Source of the DNA: Spongospora subterranea f. sp. subterranea
Lineage: Eukaryota > Endomyxa: Phytomyxea > Phytomyxea > Plasmodiophorida
Direction of reading: 5' to 3'
Assembly (NCBI GenBank): GCA_049724395.1
Contig: JAUGWO010000040.1
Coordinates: 1 to 64,000, forward strand
DNA: 64,000 bases
Part shown: positions 1 to 11,292 of the stretch, in pieces
Position numbering within the stretch: the stretch's first letter is position 1
How the letters are laid out: the number at the start of each line of letters is the position of its first letter
Made by a program: the position numbers and the translations under genes
The notes under the pieces: generated by a model
The model's database searches: none
Told to the model about the DNA's origin: nothing
Seen by the model: the letters and a program-made list of their open reading frames with translations, nothing else

Positions 1-3000
1 ATCATCGTAGTGGTAGAATCCCGGCATCATGCCTTGAAACTCACGGCGAATGTGTGCATAAAAGTGTGATCCTGTCATAGTAGTAGCGGATATTCTTGCC
101 ATCAAACGCCATTCTTCATTCAGAACATATAATGTATCCGGACAAACAATGGTCGTGCTATCAACCAGCGGCACATTATCATCTGGCACTCCGATAGGCA
201 ACGTGATAAACAATACTGAAGTTGGCATTGCCTCGATCGTTAGGGTCTGTACTTGCTTGCACTATTTGTGACGATGAGATCTTCCTGTTGTTTAAATGCA
301 GTTGACTGTTCACATACCGAATCACAACCTGGGTGAATGCAGCTTCTATGCAGTTCTTCTGTAAAACCAGAAATCAATGCGGCAACGGCGGTCTGTAGAG
401 ACATTGATGATGACTGAGTAAATACTTGCTGTCTCAGCTCCTACAACAAAGTTTGATTCAAACACCCGCGGTTAACACCAAAACAGTTGTACCAAAATCG
501 GCCAAAATAACGGACGCGACTTTATGTGATGCCCGTTTGTACATCTTACATCCTTCTGAAAAACATATTTGTGTTAAATGCATTCAACAATACAATGAAA
601 CTATACCTGCACAATCATTTTGAAATGAGCAAAAATAGGATCACTGTCGATTTCAGATAAAACCCTAGCAAGGACTTCAAAAGGGCATCCAAATGATCCT
701 GGCTTGTATAATTTTTCGATTTCAGTAACCCAGGTAGTGAGAAATTCTCTTCCATTGGTCAACTCCTTTGTCAGGGAAGCGCCTTGCTTATTCATCCGGG
801 CATTGACGTGTTGCAGAAGCCGCGCAAAACACGACCTTGTATTGTCGTGTTGGTCTAAGAATTGAAGATAAAGAAGGTATCGCCGGAACAAGGAACCACA
901 TTACCTGAAGGCGCTGGAATGTTTGGAAGACAATCCGCTAGAACCTCCAACAGAACTGTTGAGTAACAGGTATTGTTAGAATGTCGGTACGACTGGTAAG
1001 TGGTGTTGGGGTTTTCATCCACGTTTGTTGCCCCTTTCGGGCGACCAGGTCTTTTCTTGCCAACCCCTAAATGGGTTTCCTTGTTCCCAGGTCTCTTCTT
1101 GCCAATTACTGAAGGGGTTTCCTTGTTTTCAGGTCGTTGAGTGGTACCTTTCAGTTCGACACAATCCACTGATGCATTGGAACCATGCCAGAAAGAGTTA
1201 GTCGTATCGGGCGCTCGCCCGTCATTTGGTGCATGTAGTTGTCTTCTTCGGCGCTCGGGGTGTGCTAACCCGTATTTTTCTATAGATATCTTCCATCTCT
1301 CAGGAACACCTATATTTTGATCAATCTTCGCTGAGAGTGACAACATTGCAACAGTACCATATCTAACAGTTCGACCAAGCTGAAAATCATTCATCTCTCG
1401 TTCATTATTTGCCGCAAAAATCATCAAGGCCGAGAGACCGAACACAACAGGATTTTTGCGTTCAGCTATTTGATAATATATAGAGTGCATCGACTCAATG
1501 GGATTGCTATCCTCTCTTACATTTTCGCCAACTTCTGGATCTGATTTCCGTTGCGATTCAAAAATAAGACATGCCACACTCTCTTTTAACCACCAGGAAA
1601 ACCACGGTCTTGCTTTTGGATATCGGTCCTGATATAACAAAAGTTGATTTTGACCTCTTATATCGTAACGATCAATGTGATTCCAACATGAAGGATTTTC
1701 ATTGCTTCATGAAAGGCATGCAGCATGGGTTCTTCAACTGCTTCCATGATTAATTGCAGAAATTTGCCATCATTGTCACGCCCCACAATGGCATGATTGC
1801 GGTCAATCCGCTGAGCTGAGCAAATAAAGTGCACTCTACAACCTTTCATTAGCGATTGTGCGTCGGCCTTCAATTCGGAAACAATCGGAACAATGCCATG
1901 TGAGTTGAAGATTCTGCTCGTTATCTGTAGACATGTAAGCAAAGTCATAACAATGAGTTTCAGCACTGTACCGAAATATAAGCATCGATGAAGCCTAATG
2001 TTTGCGCATTGGAAAAATCCATGACTGCCCCACACAAACGTTTGAATCTTGTCACCTTGTCCTGTACAGACAACGATGCTTCAGCGGACTGAATGCTTGC
2101 TGAGGCGCAGCTGAAAATCGCTTCAAAATGTGCCCGATAATGCTCGCGAGTTAGTCCGTTCAACCAAGAAAAAGCCACCGGGACCCATTGCGCAAGCAAA
2201 CCGCAATACACTGCGGTTGTCATAAGAAAGCCTCGATAAAAAAAACTGTACGTAACATCGGAAACAGCGCCTTGGCCATCACGGCCTGTCAACGGATCTA
2301 CATCGACGAATCTAACCATTGTGTTGCAAGCTGAGAATCAGCAACAATCATGAAAGAAATATTCAACTGTACCTTTCCAACATAAAACTCGAAGCAACAG
2401 TTAAGTGCATTCGATTGATGTTGAAATCACTTGAGATGACGGCAGTTTTGCCAAAAGTCAGTTGAAACTCCAGGATTTGATCGATGAATGAGTCTCCAGA
2501 ACCTAGATTATTCAAATTTAGGCACATTTTCAGATAAATCAAGTAACCGAGACCTGGAAGTCTAACACCAAGGTCTCGCAACACCTGACGTCGGAAATAC
2601 GCTACTCTTGAGAGGTTACCGTAAGATTCATGGATCTCACAGACCGAGCCAATGATTGGTGTGCCGGTGACAAGCGTGACAGCTTTGGCCATGGGATTAT
2701 TACAGATCCTGTCAGTGAGCATCTTTTTGCAGTAAAAGTCAGGCTTCAACACATGTGGCACGGCATGAGAATGCCGGTCAGAATGGATAATAATGGCTCG
2801 ATCAGAGAATTTTGCCTCCACCCACATGCATGTTGCAGGACAAACGAGTCGAACCATGTCGCTGCTGCAAACGCGGCACCTGCAACATTATAAAAGTAAA
2901 CAACTGATCAAGGTTTTAGACTTGTGACTGAGTTGCGATATTACGTTCGTTCAAAGTTGTCCGGATTGTTCTGTTTCGGACGACGCGAATATGCACATCC

Positions 3001-3293
3001 CAAATGGGAGCAAACAATGTTGCCTGTGCACACCTTGTTGGTGATCTTAATCGGTAAGGGGTCGGATGGCAGCGAACGGTAGCGGGTGTTGGTTACTCGC
3101 CATTGCCACTCGGAGTACCGAGCAACCAAATTGGGCTTTTTGGAAGCTTCGTCAAACATAAAACGGCAATTTCCATCTGGTCGCAGCGGAACCTGATCAC
3201 AGTCGAAGTTCTGATTCGCGACACTCCTATCAATAAGGGTGCACGGCAGCGTCGGCGCAAGTATGTCAGAAACAGTCCAACGACCGCATTCTG
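1..3293 (-). CDS. MULE/KDZ-like transposase fused to USP-like cysteine peptidase (spliced, runs off the left edge)
   Basis: Reading right to left, exons I can join in frame are 3293-2945, 2879-2373, 2311-1972, 1924-1688, 1628-905, 854-607, 555-486 and 432-1, with GT-AG introns of 47-65 nt. The N-terminal part has paired zinc motifs (CTGNIVCSHLGC, then CRVCSSDMVRLVCPATC). The middle is a DDE transposase: QWVPVAFSWLNG, VMDFSNAQ with its Asp, LMKGCRVHF, and the late glutamate motif NPIESMH. The C-terminal part has a USP-type Cys box (NNTCYSTVLLEVL), a Cys-rich stretch HRSCIHPGCDSVC, and a His box SHFYAHIR followed by YHYDD near position 1. Such transposases cut and move their own DNA; the peptidase role is unknown. 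One frame slip seems to lie near 240-260. The true start is not visible because a mariner element begins at 3318. Assignment to the MULE/KDZ group is from memory of the family pattern; the USP likeness rests on the Cys and His boxes. Confidence 0.68.
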
Positions 3294-3317
3294 AAATACC
3301 GACGGTACCGCATTCGG

Positions 3318-5001
3318 CTCTGTTCCGTTGAAACTGTCCGGTACCAAAATCTGCGTGGGATTATGGTCAGTTTTCCTCCATTTTTTTAACCAATAGGCGC
3401 ATTTTATAGATCTTTTTTTGACCTTTTTGAAGATATAAGGGTTATTTACCTTATGCGTAAGACAGCGGTGTGGTTTTGGCGCGCAAAAAATGCCCTTCTG
3501 CATGGTGCAGCGTTCAGACACCCGCCCAGTCGATTCTAGATGGAGAATCAGGTTGGTAGCGACATAGAACCCGACCAACAACCCCAAAAGTCGATCCTTT
3601 CAATAACAGAGCGTCAGGCAGTTTATCAAGCGTTGCTGACCACGTTGAAAAATGGCCGTCCCGCGAAAGGATCCTTCAACGACATTGCCAAGCGATTTAA
3701 TGTGAATTGGAAAACAATAAGTCGAATTTGGAAGCAGGCTAATGCATCGCTAAGTACTGGAGAATTGGTTCCGAATTTGAAAACACGTCACAAAGGAAAA
3801 ATCCCGAAAAATCGTGACATTACCAATATCGTCAGTGAAGTCCCACTAAGTCGCGGCAGTACGTTACGCTCGCTGGCGGCTGCTACAGGCGTGCCAACGA
3901 CTTCTCTTTGGAGAAAATTGAAGGAGGGGTCGATCCGGCGACATTCGAACTCCATCAAGCCACTTCTAATAAGTTCTGCTTGGCAATGATGGAAACACCG
4001 TCTGCCTTTGGGCAAAATGTATGATGTCGTCCACGTTGACGAGAAGTGGTTTTACATGACCAAGGCCAGCAAGTGCTTTTACCTTGCGGAAGGAGAGATC
4101 GAATTTCTTCGGAGCTGTAAATCCAAGCGCTTTATTGAGAAGGTTATGTTTCTGGCAGCGGTGGCAAGACCGCGATATGATCCCAACAAAAAAACAATGT
4201 TTGCTGGAAAAATTGGAATCTGGCCATTCATCACGAAGGAGCCAGCTAAGCGGAACAGCAAAAACAGACAGGCGGGGGAGTTGATCACTAAACCAGTAAC
4301 CGTGACAAAGGAAATTTATTCAGAGATGCTCATCTCGAAGGTTCTGCCTGCAATACGAAACCAGTGGCCACGTGGCAGCGTGAATCGTCCCATCTTCATT
4401 CAACAAGACAACGCCAAACCGCATCTGTCAGTTGATGATCCAAGATTTGTCGAGGCAGCAAGCGCTGAGGGTTTCGACATTCGTCTGCGCTGTCAGCCGC
4501 CGAACAGCCCCGACATGAACGTGTTAGATTTGGGATTTTTCAACGCCATACAGGCACTGCAACACCATAATGCTCCCAAAAATGTAGACGAGTTAATAGC
4601 TGCAGTAAACAACGCGTTTGCTGAGCTGGATATGAAAAAACTTAACTACGTTTTTCTAACTCTGCAGCAATGCATGATCTAACGATGAACCAGAATGGCG
4701 GGAACAGCTACAAGCTGCCACACATGGGCAAAGAGAAGTTGGAACGCGCAGGAGAATTACCCTTGGTTTTCGATGTCGATACGGAACTTGTCGAGAGCGT
4801 CAAAGCCCAACTTTCCACAGCATAAACCGCAAACCTCTTTGTTGCCATACCATGTTTCATCTTTATTGCCATGAGTCGTTATAGCAGCTTCCTACACCCT
4901 GTTTCATCGTTGAAAACACACGTCTCTGCTACCAAATGGGACAATTCAAATGGAACAAACTAAAAACCCCATACCGGACAGTTTCAACGGAACAGAGGGA
5001 G
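3318..5001 (+). mobile_element. Mariner-like element (plant/oomycete type MLE)
   Basis: The ends are a perfect 26-bp terminal inverted repeat starting CTCTGTTCCG, at 3318-3343 and 4972-4997. The right end continues outward as GGGAG followed by TA at 5002-5003, so reading inward it begins CTCCCTCTGTTCC. That resembles the Stowaway/MLE ends known from plants. The left end lacks the matching extra bases and its TA. The element encloses one transposase gene on the plus strand. It lies against the 5-prime side of the transposase-peptidase gene and may have interrupted it. Boundary confidence is high on the right and moderate on the left. Confidence 0.85.
3540..4825 (+). pseudogene. Mariner-like transposase (DD39D-type), broken
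   Basis: A helix-turn-helix N-terminal half (3540-3986: GSFNDIAKRFNVNWKTISRIWKQ and TLRSLAAATGVPTTSLWRKL) is followed by the catalytic core from 4008. Visible catalytic motifs are VHVDEKWF (first Asp), IQQDNAKPH (second Asp) and QPPNSPDMNVLDLGFFNAIQ (third Asp). This is the plant/stramenopile MLE signature rather than animal Tc1. The tail GGNSYKLPHMGKEKLERAGELP ends with TAA at about 4825. Breaks visible: a TGA at 3987-3989, a stretch around 3960-4010 where the family sequence (FCLAMMETPSAFG) is in another frame, and a frame change near 4680. About three lesions make this copy non-autonomous unless sequencing errors explain them. Confidence 0.85.
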
Positions 5002-5042
5002 TAAGTGTTATGACCTGACCGCAAACCTCTTTGACCTGAATA

Positions 5043-6330
5043 GTGTTAGTTCCTACTCTGTTATTCACACTAAATAGAATATCCTATTATTAGTGTTATT
5101 CACACTAAATAGGATATCCTATTATTAGTGTTATTCACACTAAATAGGATATCCTATTATTAGTGTTATTCACACTAAATAGGATATCCTATTATTAGTG
5201 TTATTCACACTAAATAGAATATCCTATTATTAGTGTTATTCACACTAAATAGGATATCCTATTATTAGTGTTATTCACACTAAATAGGATATCCTATTAT
5301 TAGTGTTATTCACACTAAATAGGATATCCTATTATTAGTGTTATTCACACTAAATAGAATATCCTATTATTAGTGTTATTCACACTAAATAGGATATCCT
5401 ATTATTAGTGTTATTCACACTAAATAGAATATCCTATTATTAGTGTTATTCACACTAAATAGGATATCCTATTATTAGTGTTATTCACACTAAACCTATT
5501 CAACTAAATAGGATATCCTATTATTAGTGTTATTCACACTAAATAGAATATCCTATTATTAGTGTTATTCACACTAAATAGGATATCCTATTATTAGTGT
5601 TATTCACACTAAATAGGATATCCTATTATTAGTGTTATTCACACTAAATAGGATATCCTATTATTAGTGTTATTCACACTAAATAGGATATCCTATTATT
5701 AGTGTTATTCACACTAAATAGGATATCCTATTATTAGTGTTATTCACACTAAATAGGATATCCTATTATTAGTGTTATTCACACTAAATAGGATATCCTA
5801 TTATTAGTGTTATTCACACTAAATAGGATATCCTATTATTAGTGTTATTCACACTAAATAGGATATCCTATTATTAGTGTTATTCACACTAAATAGGATA
5901 TCCTATTATTAGTGTTATTTAAATAGGATATCCTATTATTAGTGTTATTCACACTAAATAGGATATCCTATTATTAGTGTTATTCACACTAAATAGGATA
6001 TCCTATTATTAGTGTTATTCACACTAAATAGGATATCCTATTATTAGTGTTATTCACACTAAATAGGATATCCTATTATTAGTGTTATTCACACTAAATA
6101 GGATATCCTATTATTAGTGTTATTCACACTAAATAGGATATCCTATTATTAGTGTTATTCACACTAAATAGGATATCCTATTATTAGTGTTATTCACACT
6201 AAATAGGATATCCTATTATTAGTGTTATTCACACTAAATAGGATATCCTATTATTAGTGTTATTCACACTAAATAGGATATCCTATTATTAGTGTTAGTT
6301 CCATATTATTGCTATTAACACTAAATACTG
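5043..6330. repeat. Tandem array, 35-bp unit with two dyads
   Basis: About 35 copies of a 35-bp unit. Each unit holds a perfect 16-bp palindrome AATAGGATATCCTATT and a second dyad TTAGTGT-N5-ACACTAA, so almost every base lies in a hairpin arm. Five left-hand copies read AGAATATCC in place of AGGATATCC, which breaks the first palindrome; the right half is uniform. Two copies are irregular, near 5490 and 5917. Edge units at both ends share AGTGTTAGTTCC. No coding potential. Confidence 0.97.
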
Positions 6331-6640
6331 TAACCGGTGTAGGTCACAAGTCACAGCTTGAGCGGCGATAACAACGATGGCGCCGGCAACGGCGAACCTT
6401 TGAAGGGCAACCAAATCTCTGAGAGCGTCGGGTATGCTAACCTTCAATCATCGCCGCATAGTTTAATTCAGAACGCGATCAGGAGGGCACAACCTCTCGT
6501 ATTCGCGCAAGTAAAGCGCGTTCCTGGCCGATCTGTTCCCAGCGAACGTTCGACGCTTCCTGAGAGACATTGCGAGGTATCACCGCATCATCAACTATCA
6601 GATGAATCTCAGATCCTGCCGATAAGCGTGAAAGAAATTT
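6331..6640. other. No recognisable gene
   Basis: An open stretch of about 100 codons exists on the plus strand (6358-6672) but I recognise no family. Protein-like text DKRERNLVDEDKLRSALK at its right end runs into the neighbouring inverted repeat, so this may be an eroded coding fragment. Confidence 0.4.
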
Positions 6641-6641
6641 G

Positions 6642-6873
6642 GTCGATGAGGATAAACTTCGATCCGCTTTAAAAACATATGACGAAATCTCCGATTTTGA
6701 GATCCTGATAGGCTTTCAGTCCCTTCAGACTATCTCAAGTATCAACGACAAGGCGGTCTTCGAGGAGATGATCAAGAAGGAGATAATCATGAATCTCCGA
6801 ACGGGAGATTTCGTCATATAATTTTTTAAGTTTGAATTTAAAAGCGAATCGGAGTTTACCATCATCGACCCGA
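6642..6873. repeat. Imperfect inverted repeat (foldback)
   Basis: The left arm (about 6642-6692) and right arm (about 6805-6873) are reverse complements with small gaps: both read GGTCGATGA, then AAACT, then TATGACGAAATCTCC toward the centre. Both arms can be read as related peptides (VDEDKLRSALK and VDDGKLRFAFK, each followed by YDEIS), which suggests inverted duplication of a coding fragment rather than transposon ends. Confidence 0.8.
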
Positions 6874-7277
6874 TTTTTTGGCGGCCACATTGTTAAACAT
6901 CTCGGACTGATCTCGGCATCCAGACAAAGCTTGAGCCTCATGCCTAAACAGGACACACACAACAACCTTCCTTTGCTTTAGCATCACACATTGGAATATG
7001 GACATTTACTGATACGGTTTCAGGGCCCGGTATGGTGAGAGGCATATGCAACCAACAAAGTGCCCAGAGGCGGACCCAACCTCATTGCTCGCTTGTAAAA
7101 GAATTCTTCGAACATTCACAAATTGTTATTGCAGAGGTGCAATTTGCCCATTTGAACAATCCGGTCGTTTAAGTCCTCAGAGGGATTCCCCTATCTCAGG
7201 CAGAAGGTTGTATGCAAGGTTATTCGCGATGATATCTGCATTGTGCCAATTCAGATGGCTGGAGAATTTCTTTAACC

Positions 7278-7550
7278 TGCCAGCCGCCCAATAGCCCAGA
7301 TTTTAACGTTTTGGACCCTGAGTTTTTCAACGCCATCCAGGCTTTGCAACACCAAGAATCTCCGAGGACAATTGACGAACTTCTCGTGGCTGTGAAGAAA
7401 ACCTATGCAGATATGGCCTGTGAAAAGTTTGTCGTTGCAGCAGGCTTTCCAAAGCACGATGAAGGTAAATTGGCAACAATAACTATAAGTTAGTCCATAT
7501 GGGTAAAGAGCATCTACGGGCAGATGGGTATTTCCAACTTCAATTGTTTG
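7278..7550 (+). pseudogene. Second mariner-like transposase remnant
   Basis: A C-terminal MLE fragment begins with CQPPNSPDFNVLDPEFFNAIQ, the third catalytic Asp region, and continues through TIDELLVAVKKTYADM. After a frame change near 7460 the family tail GNNNYKLVHMGKEHLRADG is still legible. It is related to, but clearly diverged from, the 3.3-5.0 kb copy (for example DPEFFN against DLGFFN). No terminal inverted repeats were found nearby, and the N-terminal and first two catalytic motifs are missing, so this is a dead fragment. Confidence 0.8.
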
Positions 7551-8037
7551 TTGTCAGGAGGCAATTGACAATGCAAAAGAGGCTTTACATTTTACATAAA
7601 TTCACATTGTGCGATCGGACTATCATTTCCGAACAGAGAGAGTACGAAAAAGAGTCCAATACGATAGACCGACCAGTCAGACCATATACACCTTTGACTG
7701 TGACTGTTCAATGGTATGCCGGCGCGGCCGCCTGCCGGTGCCGTCACCCAGCAGGCCGCGTAGGTACCGGCGACTAAGAGTGCTTTACCGCCACATTGCC
7801 CATCTCCAAGTACGGGATTATCAAATGATTAATGATCGTTAGTGTAGTTTATCTCGGGGGAGAAGTTATTCATTATTGCATTAACCAGTCGACGGTTCAA
7901 ATCAATTTTGAACGATTTCGTAATCTTGATCTTTGTCAATAATGGGGCAGAAATTCAGCCAGCAAAATTTGTACTTATCCGGACTGTGTCGGCCGGTACG
8001 ATTTAAATCAATTGCTTATAGAAAAGTCAACGCGAAG
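7551..8037. other. Intergenic, nothing recognised
   Basis: No domain or RNA gene seen. A short GC-rich island at about 7715-7790 contrasts with AT-rich flanks. The right part presumably holds the promoter and 5-prime leader of the IST1 gene. The frame holding the IST1 start stays open upstream to an ATG at 7933, so a longer N-terminus is possible. Confidence 0.4.
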
Positions 8038-9834
8038 ATGGCGACGTCACATTTGGCGCTGCTCAAGTCTAAAAAGTATTTAGATTCATATTTATGTTCA
8101 ATCAAGTCATTGTTTTTTCTCCATACCCGAGTTTCATCTGTAATTTGTCGCACGATGTGCTGCAATACGACTCCAACAAGATTGTCACATTTATAAGATT
8201 GATCATGTTTTTTTGCACAGAAGCAATTTGCTTCAGACTTCGAAGCGAGAGGTTGCTACTCTAGTCTCTGTTAACAAGATTCCTTTGGCTGAAATCAAAA
8301 TTGAATCCATAATTCAACAAGAGGTACAAACAGCAGCTTTCGCTGTGCTGTCGTTTTTCTCATAATTTTCTTGAAAAACGAAATTTTTTTGTCTCGATAA
8401 TCGTGATGACGTTTGTTTTATAGTCATGTGCTTTCACCAAAAAGTCCGTTTTTATGATGTACTGCCTAAACGTTCCACGAATTTTTTCAGGATCTGATTA
8501 TCGCCATAGAAATCCTAGGTCTACATTGCGATCGGTGCGTCATTCCAAGCAAAGAGTATCGTTTGATTAATGTTTGATCAGAATTCTAAATCGAGTGTCG
8601 CAAATAGCTTCACAGCCAAAATGTCCAGAAGATATTTTCGTATCGATCGGTAACGACGCGTAGGCGCTGTCCTGAAATATGACTTTCAACATAGCTACCG
8701 TTATATACTGCAGCACCAGGCTACCTATACCAGAATTCCACAGTATTGCGACTCAGATGGCCCTCAAATACTCCAAGGTGATATCGGTTTACAAAAACTA
8801 ATCTCGTCACTGATAACTTTGCTTAGGAATGGGTCATGTGCGCACTGTTGTTTTACTGTCGTTATCTCATTTTTCTAATATATGTTGATTCGTTTTCGAA
8901 AACTTCTCCATCAGCCAGCACATTTCTGTCTTGTCGTTTTTTCACATATCAAATGTAACCTGTTCATTTGTATATGCATACATAGGCCACTTAACGATAG
9001 GAAGCAATACGTCGATCCGAAGGTTCTTGAACGGATCGATGTCAATCCCCCGTCGAAGGCACGGCTTGCCAAGCGATTGGCAGATCTAGCTGCAGAATTC
9101 AAACTTGATTACAGCCCTGAGGTCGAGGTGGGTTAAATCGCACAATATTTTTTTCATGGTATTTTTTTCAAATCGATTTGAAGCATTTCGGTCGACGATT
9201 TCATGTAATTTTTTTCCGGTTGGTAACTGTTGAGCTCAGGATGTTGCTCCTGCTGTAGCTGCTGAAGCCCCAGTGGTAGCCGTTAACTCCCAAAAGGTTG
9301 CTGTTGAACCCCACGAGGTCACTGTTGATGCTGTAGAGGCGCCTGTGCTTCAAAGAAAATCCGTGTCATTCTCTCATCAATTTCCCGAACTGGAATCGGT
9401 TAGTGTTTAGATTATTTACTTGGGCCACATATTTCGGTTTCCGGGCACGGTTTTGCTCTAGACTATTCATATCGTACTCGTTTTTCTCGTTTGTTGACAT
9501 TTTTTTCCATTTGTTTGTGCTGTTTCCATGGGACAGGCAGGTTATCATTTTGAGAGTATTGAAGTAAAATGATTTCAGGCGCAAAAGCAAGTTCCGACCA
9601 AGAAGGTCGCTGAACTTGTCGATGGACCAACATTGTTATCTTCCGAGTCTGAACCACCCGTTCTGAAAACCGGGCAGTGGTTCGCTCGCGGCAGAATTCG
9701 CTGAACTTGATGAATTGGCTAACTGCAGTGAAAACGGAGCTGTTGATGCATCTGCAGTTGTTCCAGAGAATGCTCCAGTGCCCAGTGCAGGTTTTGATGA
9801 CTTGGAATTGCGTCTCCAGGCCTTGAATCGCTAA
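8038..9834 (+). CDS. IST1: IST1-like ESCRT-III-associated protein, nine exons
   Basis: Exons: 8038-8075, 8221-8323, 8491-8534, 8582-8649, 8695-8777, 8827-8846, 8986-9127, 9240-9398 and 9579-9834, all with GT-AG introns and matching phases. The product is about 303 residues, near the family's usual length. The Ist1 domain is legible: LLQTSKREVATL, AEIKIESIIQQE, LIIAIEILGLHCDR, RLPIPEFHSIATQMALKYSK, then VDPKVLERIDVNPPSKARL. An Ala/Val-rich linker (exon 8) leads to a C-terminal MIM1-like helix DDLELRLQALNR, the type that binds the MIT domain of the Vps4 ATPase. IST1 modulates ESCRT-III/Vps4 in endosomal sorting and abscission. Exon 6 is only 20 nt. Exon 9 carries one surplus base near 9700, either a sequencing error or a real frameshift. 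The start at 8038 was chosen to match the short family N-terminus. Confidence 0.88.
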
Positions 9835-9954
9835 CGCCTGAATTATTTAATGACTCAATATATGTTTTTATTTATTATTTGGCGTGCCGTTATCAGAGCA
9901 AAATTTATTTCAATCGATAAACGCTTTGATTTTCAGCCTTTTTTTTTCTCGAAA

Positions 9955-10221
9955 ATGTCGCTGTCCACAGATAGATTGTGTGTGGCATTTTGCATGTACA
10001 TTTACCTGGCAAGAGGAGTCGCCTTTGTTCTTGTAGATATATTGTTAGGAACTGATAAGAGATGGGCTTTCAAGGAGAGCGTTGTCAGAAAACCTGATTT
10101 GGTGACTCGTACATTCTTTAGGAACTGGGTCAATATTCAATTCATGGCGCAACCTGACATTATTTCAGCACCGCTGTTGGCCTCCCTTTCCGTCGACAAG
10201 GATGGGCACAGCGATGTATGA
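9955..10221 (+). CDS. Unrecognised open frame
   Basis: An 88-codon frame (MSLSTDRLCVAF onward) lies just after IST1. It ends KDGHSDV, and the next frame continues with an acidic tail (DEDDAGSKNDEEN) to about 10272. No family recognised, and the hydrophobic stretch near its start is not a convincing signal peptide. It could be a decayed exon or chance. Confidence 0.25.
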   Translation: MSLSTDRLCVAFCMYIYLARGVAFVLVDILLGTDKRWAFKESVVRKPDLVTRTFFRNWVNIQFMAQPDIISAPLLASLSVDKDGHSDV

Positions 10222-10509
10222 TGAGGACGATGCCGGCTCGAAGAATGATGAGGAAAATGATCATGCCCAATGAGAAGATCGAGAGCCACTACATGTCGCC
10301 AGCCGCTCTCTGTTGGTGATTGTCTGACGTAAGACATGGGGAGGAATTGATTCGGCTAATGAAGGTGAAAATCAAGACCCAAGTGAGCGATCGATCATCG
10401 CTGGCGCCACTCATTAGCTGTCAACGACTTGGTCAACTTGACAGTGCAGACTGGTTCATTGCTTGACCTGCCGAATTTGAGTAGACTACCCTGAGGCAAA
10501 ACATATTCC

Positions 10510-11150
10510 GTTTAAGTGCTACAAAGTGTTGTGGACCAGGTTTTTGTACTAATATTGGTAGTTGCCCGATTGAATTGGCGATATCATGTCGGGTATAAGG
10601 CAGGTAGAGTAGGCTCCCACTGTTGTTCTATAGCCCATGGTTGCTTCGTCCTGCCAGAATTGACACTGATATTGGGCTGTTATTGGGCTCTGTATCTTTA
10701 CTTAAAACAAGTCCTATAACAGCTGGTGTGGCTTGTGGTTTGCAGTGTTCCATATCACAAGATTTCAAAATGTTCAAGTTACTTATCTTGAGTAAGAAAA
10801 CCCTGTTTGTCCTTAACGTAGACCTGAATTCCTAAATATTGCTGTACAGGACCCAGATCATTCCTTGCACAGATCGTCCTTTGTCTAATCAATTACCTTT
10901 CGGTGACCAATAAGACCAGATCAGCAACATACAGGGGCATTATAACAAACTGGCCAACAGTTCTCTTGACGTACAGACACGACGTTGACTTGGTCAACAT
11001 CAATTTGTTGGAAATAAAATCCACTATGAGATTATGCCACACGTTAGGCCCTTGTTTCAACCCATACAGGGACTTCAACAACTTAACCAACTTGGAACGG
11101 GTTGATAATACTTTCGGCGTCTGCATATGAAATATGGCCACTAGCATCTT
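10510..11150 (-). mobile_element. Ty1/copia fragment (reverse transcriptase region)
   Basis: Fossil. Recognisable copia reverse-transcriptase signatures on the minus strand include KLLKSLYGLKQGP, a degenerate YVADLVLLV box, DLGPVQQYLGIQV and VGSLLYLPYTRHDIANS. Only this internal part is present; no long terminal repeats are seen. It is broken in several places and looks old. Confidence 0.8.
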
Positions 11151-11292
11151 CTAGGGCTCCATTCAAGAATGCAGTTACGACATCCATCTGATCAACTTCA
11201 ACGTTCTCACTCGCTGCTGATAAAGAGGTAACGTTGAAGTTGACCAGATGGATGTCGTAACTGCATTCTTGAATGGAGCACTAGAAGATGCT
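11143..11292. repeat. Inverted repeat made of copia reverse-transcriptase sequence
   Basis: Two near-identical arms of about 60 bp face each other across a loop of about 25 bp. Each arm, read outward, encodes the copia motif QMDVVTAFLNGALEDA. The right arm therefore starts a plus-strand copia scrap (to about 11390, including RTRTQPERYG), while the left arm belongs to the minus-strand fragment. Confidence 0.9.

Noticed and set aside
3093-3587. 164-codon minus-strand frame
   Set aside because: It crosses the mariner terminal repeat, while the neighbouring frame holds the conserved transposase zinc region; a shadow frame.
5043-6330. CRISPR array (regular short repeats)
   Set aside because: Repeats are contiguous, with no variable spacers and no cas genes, in eukaryotic DNA.
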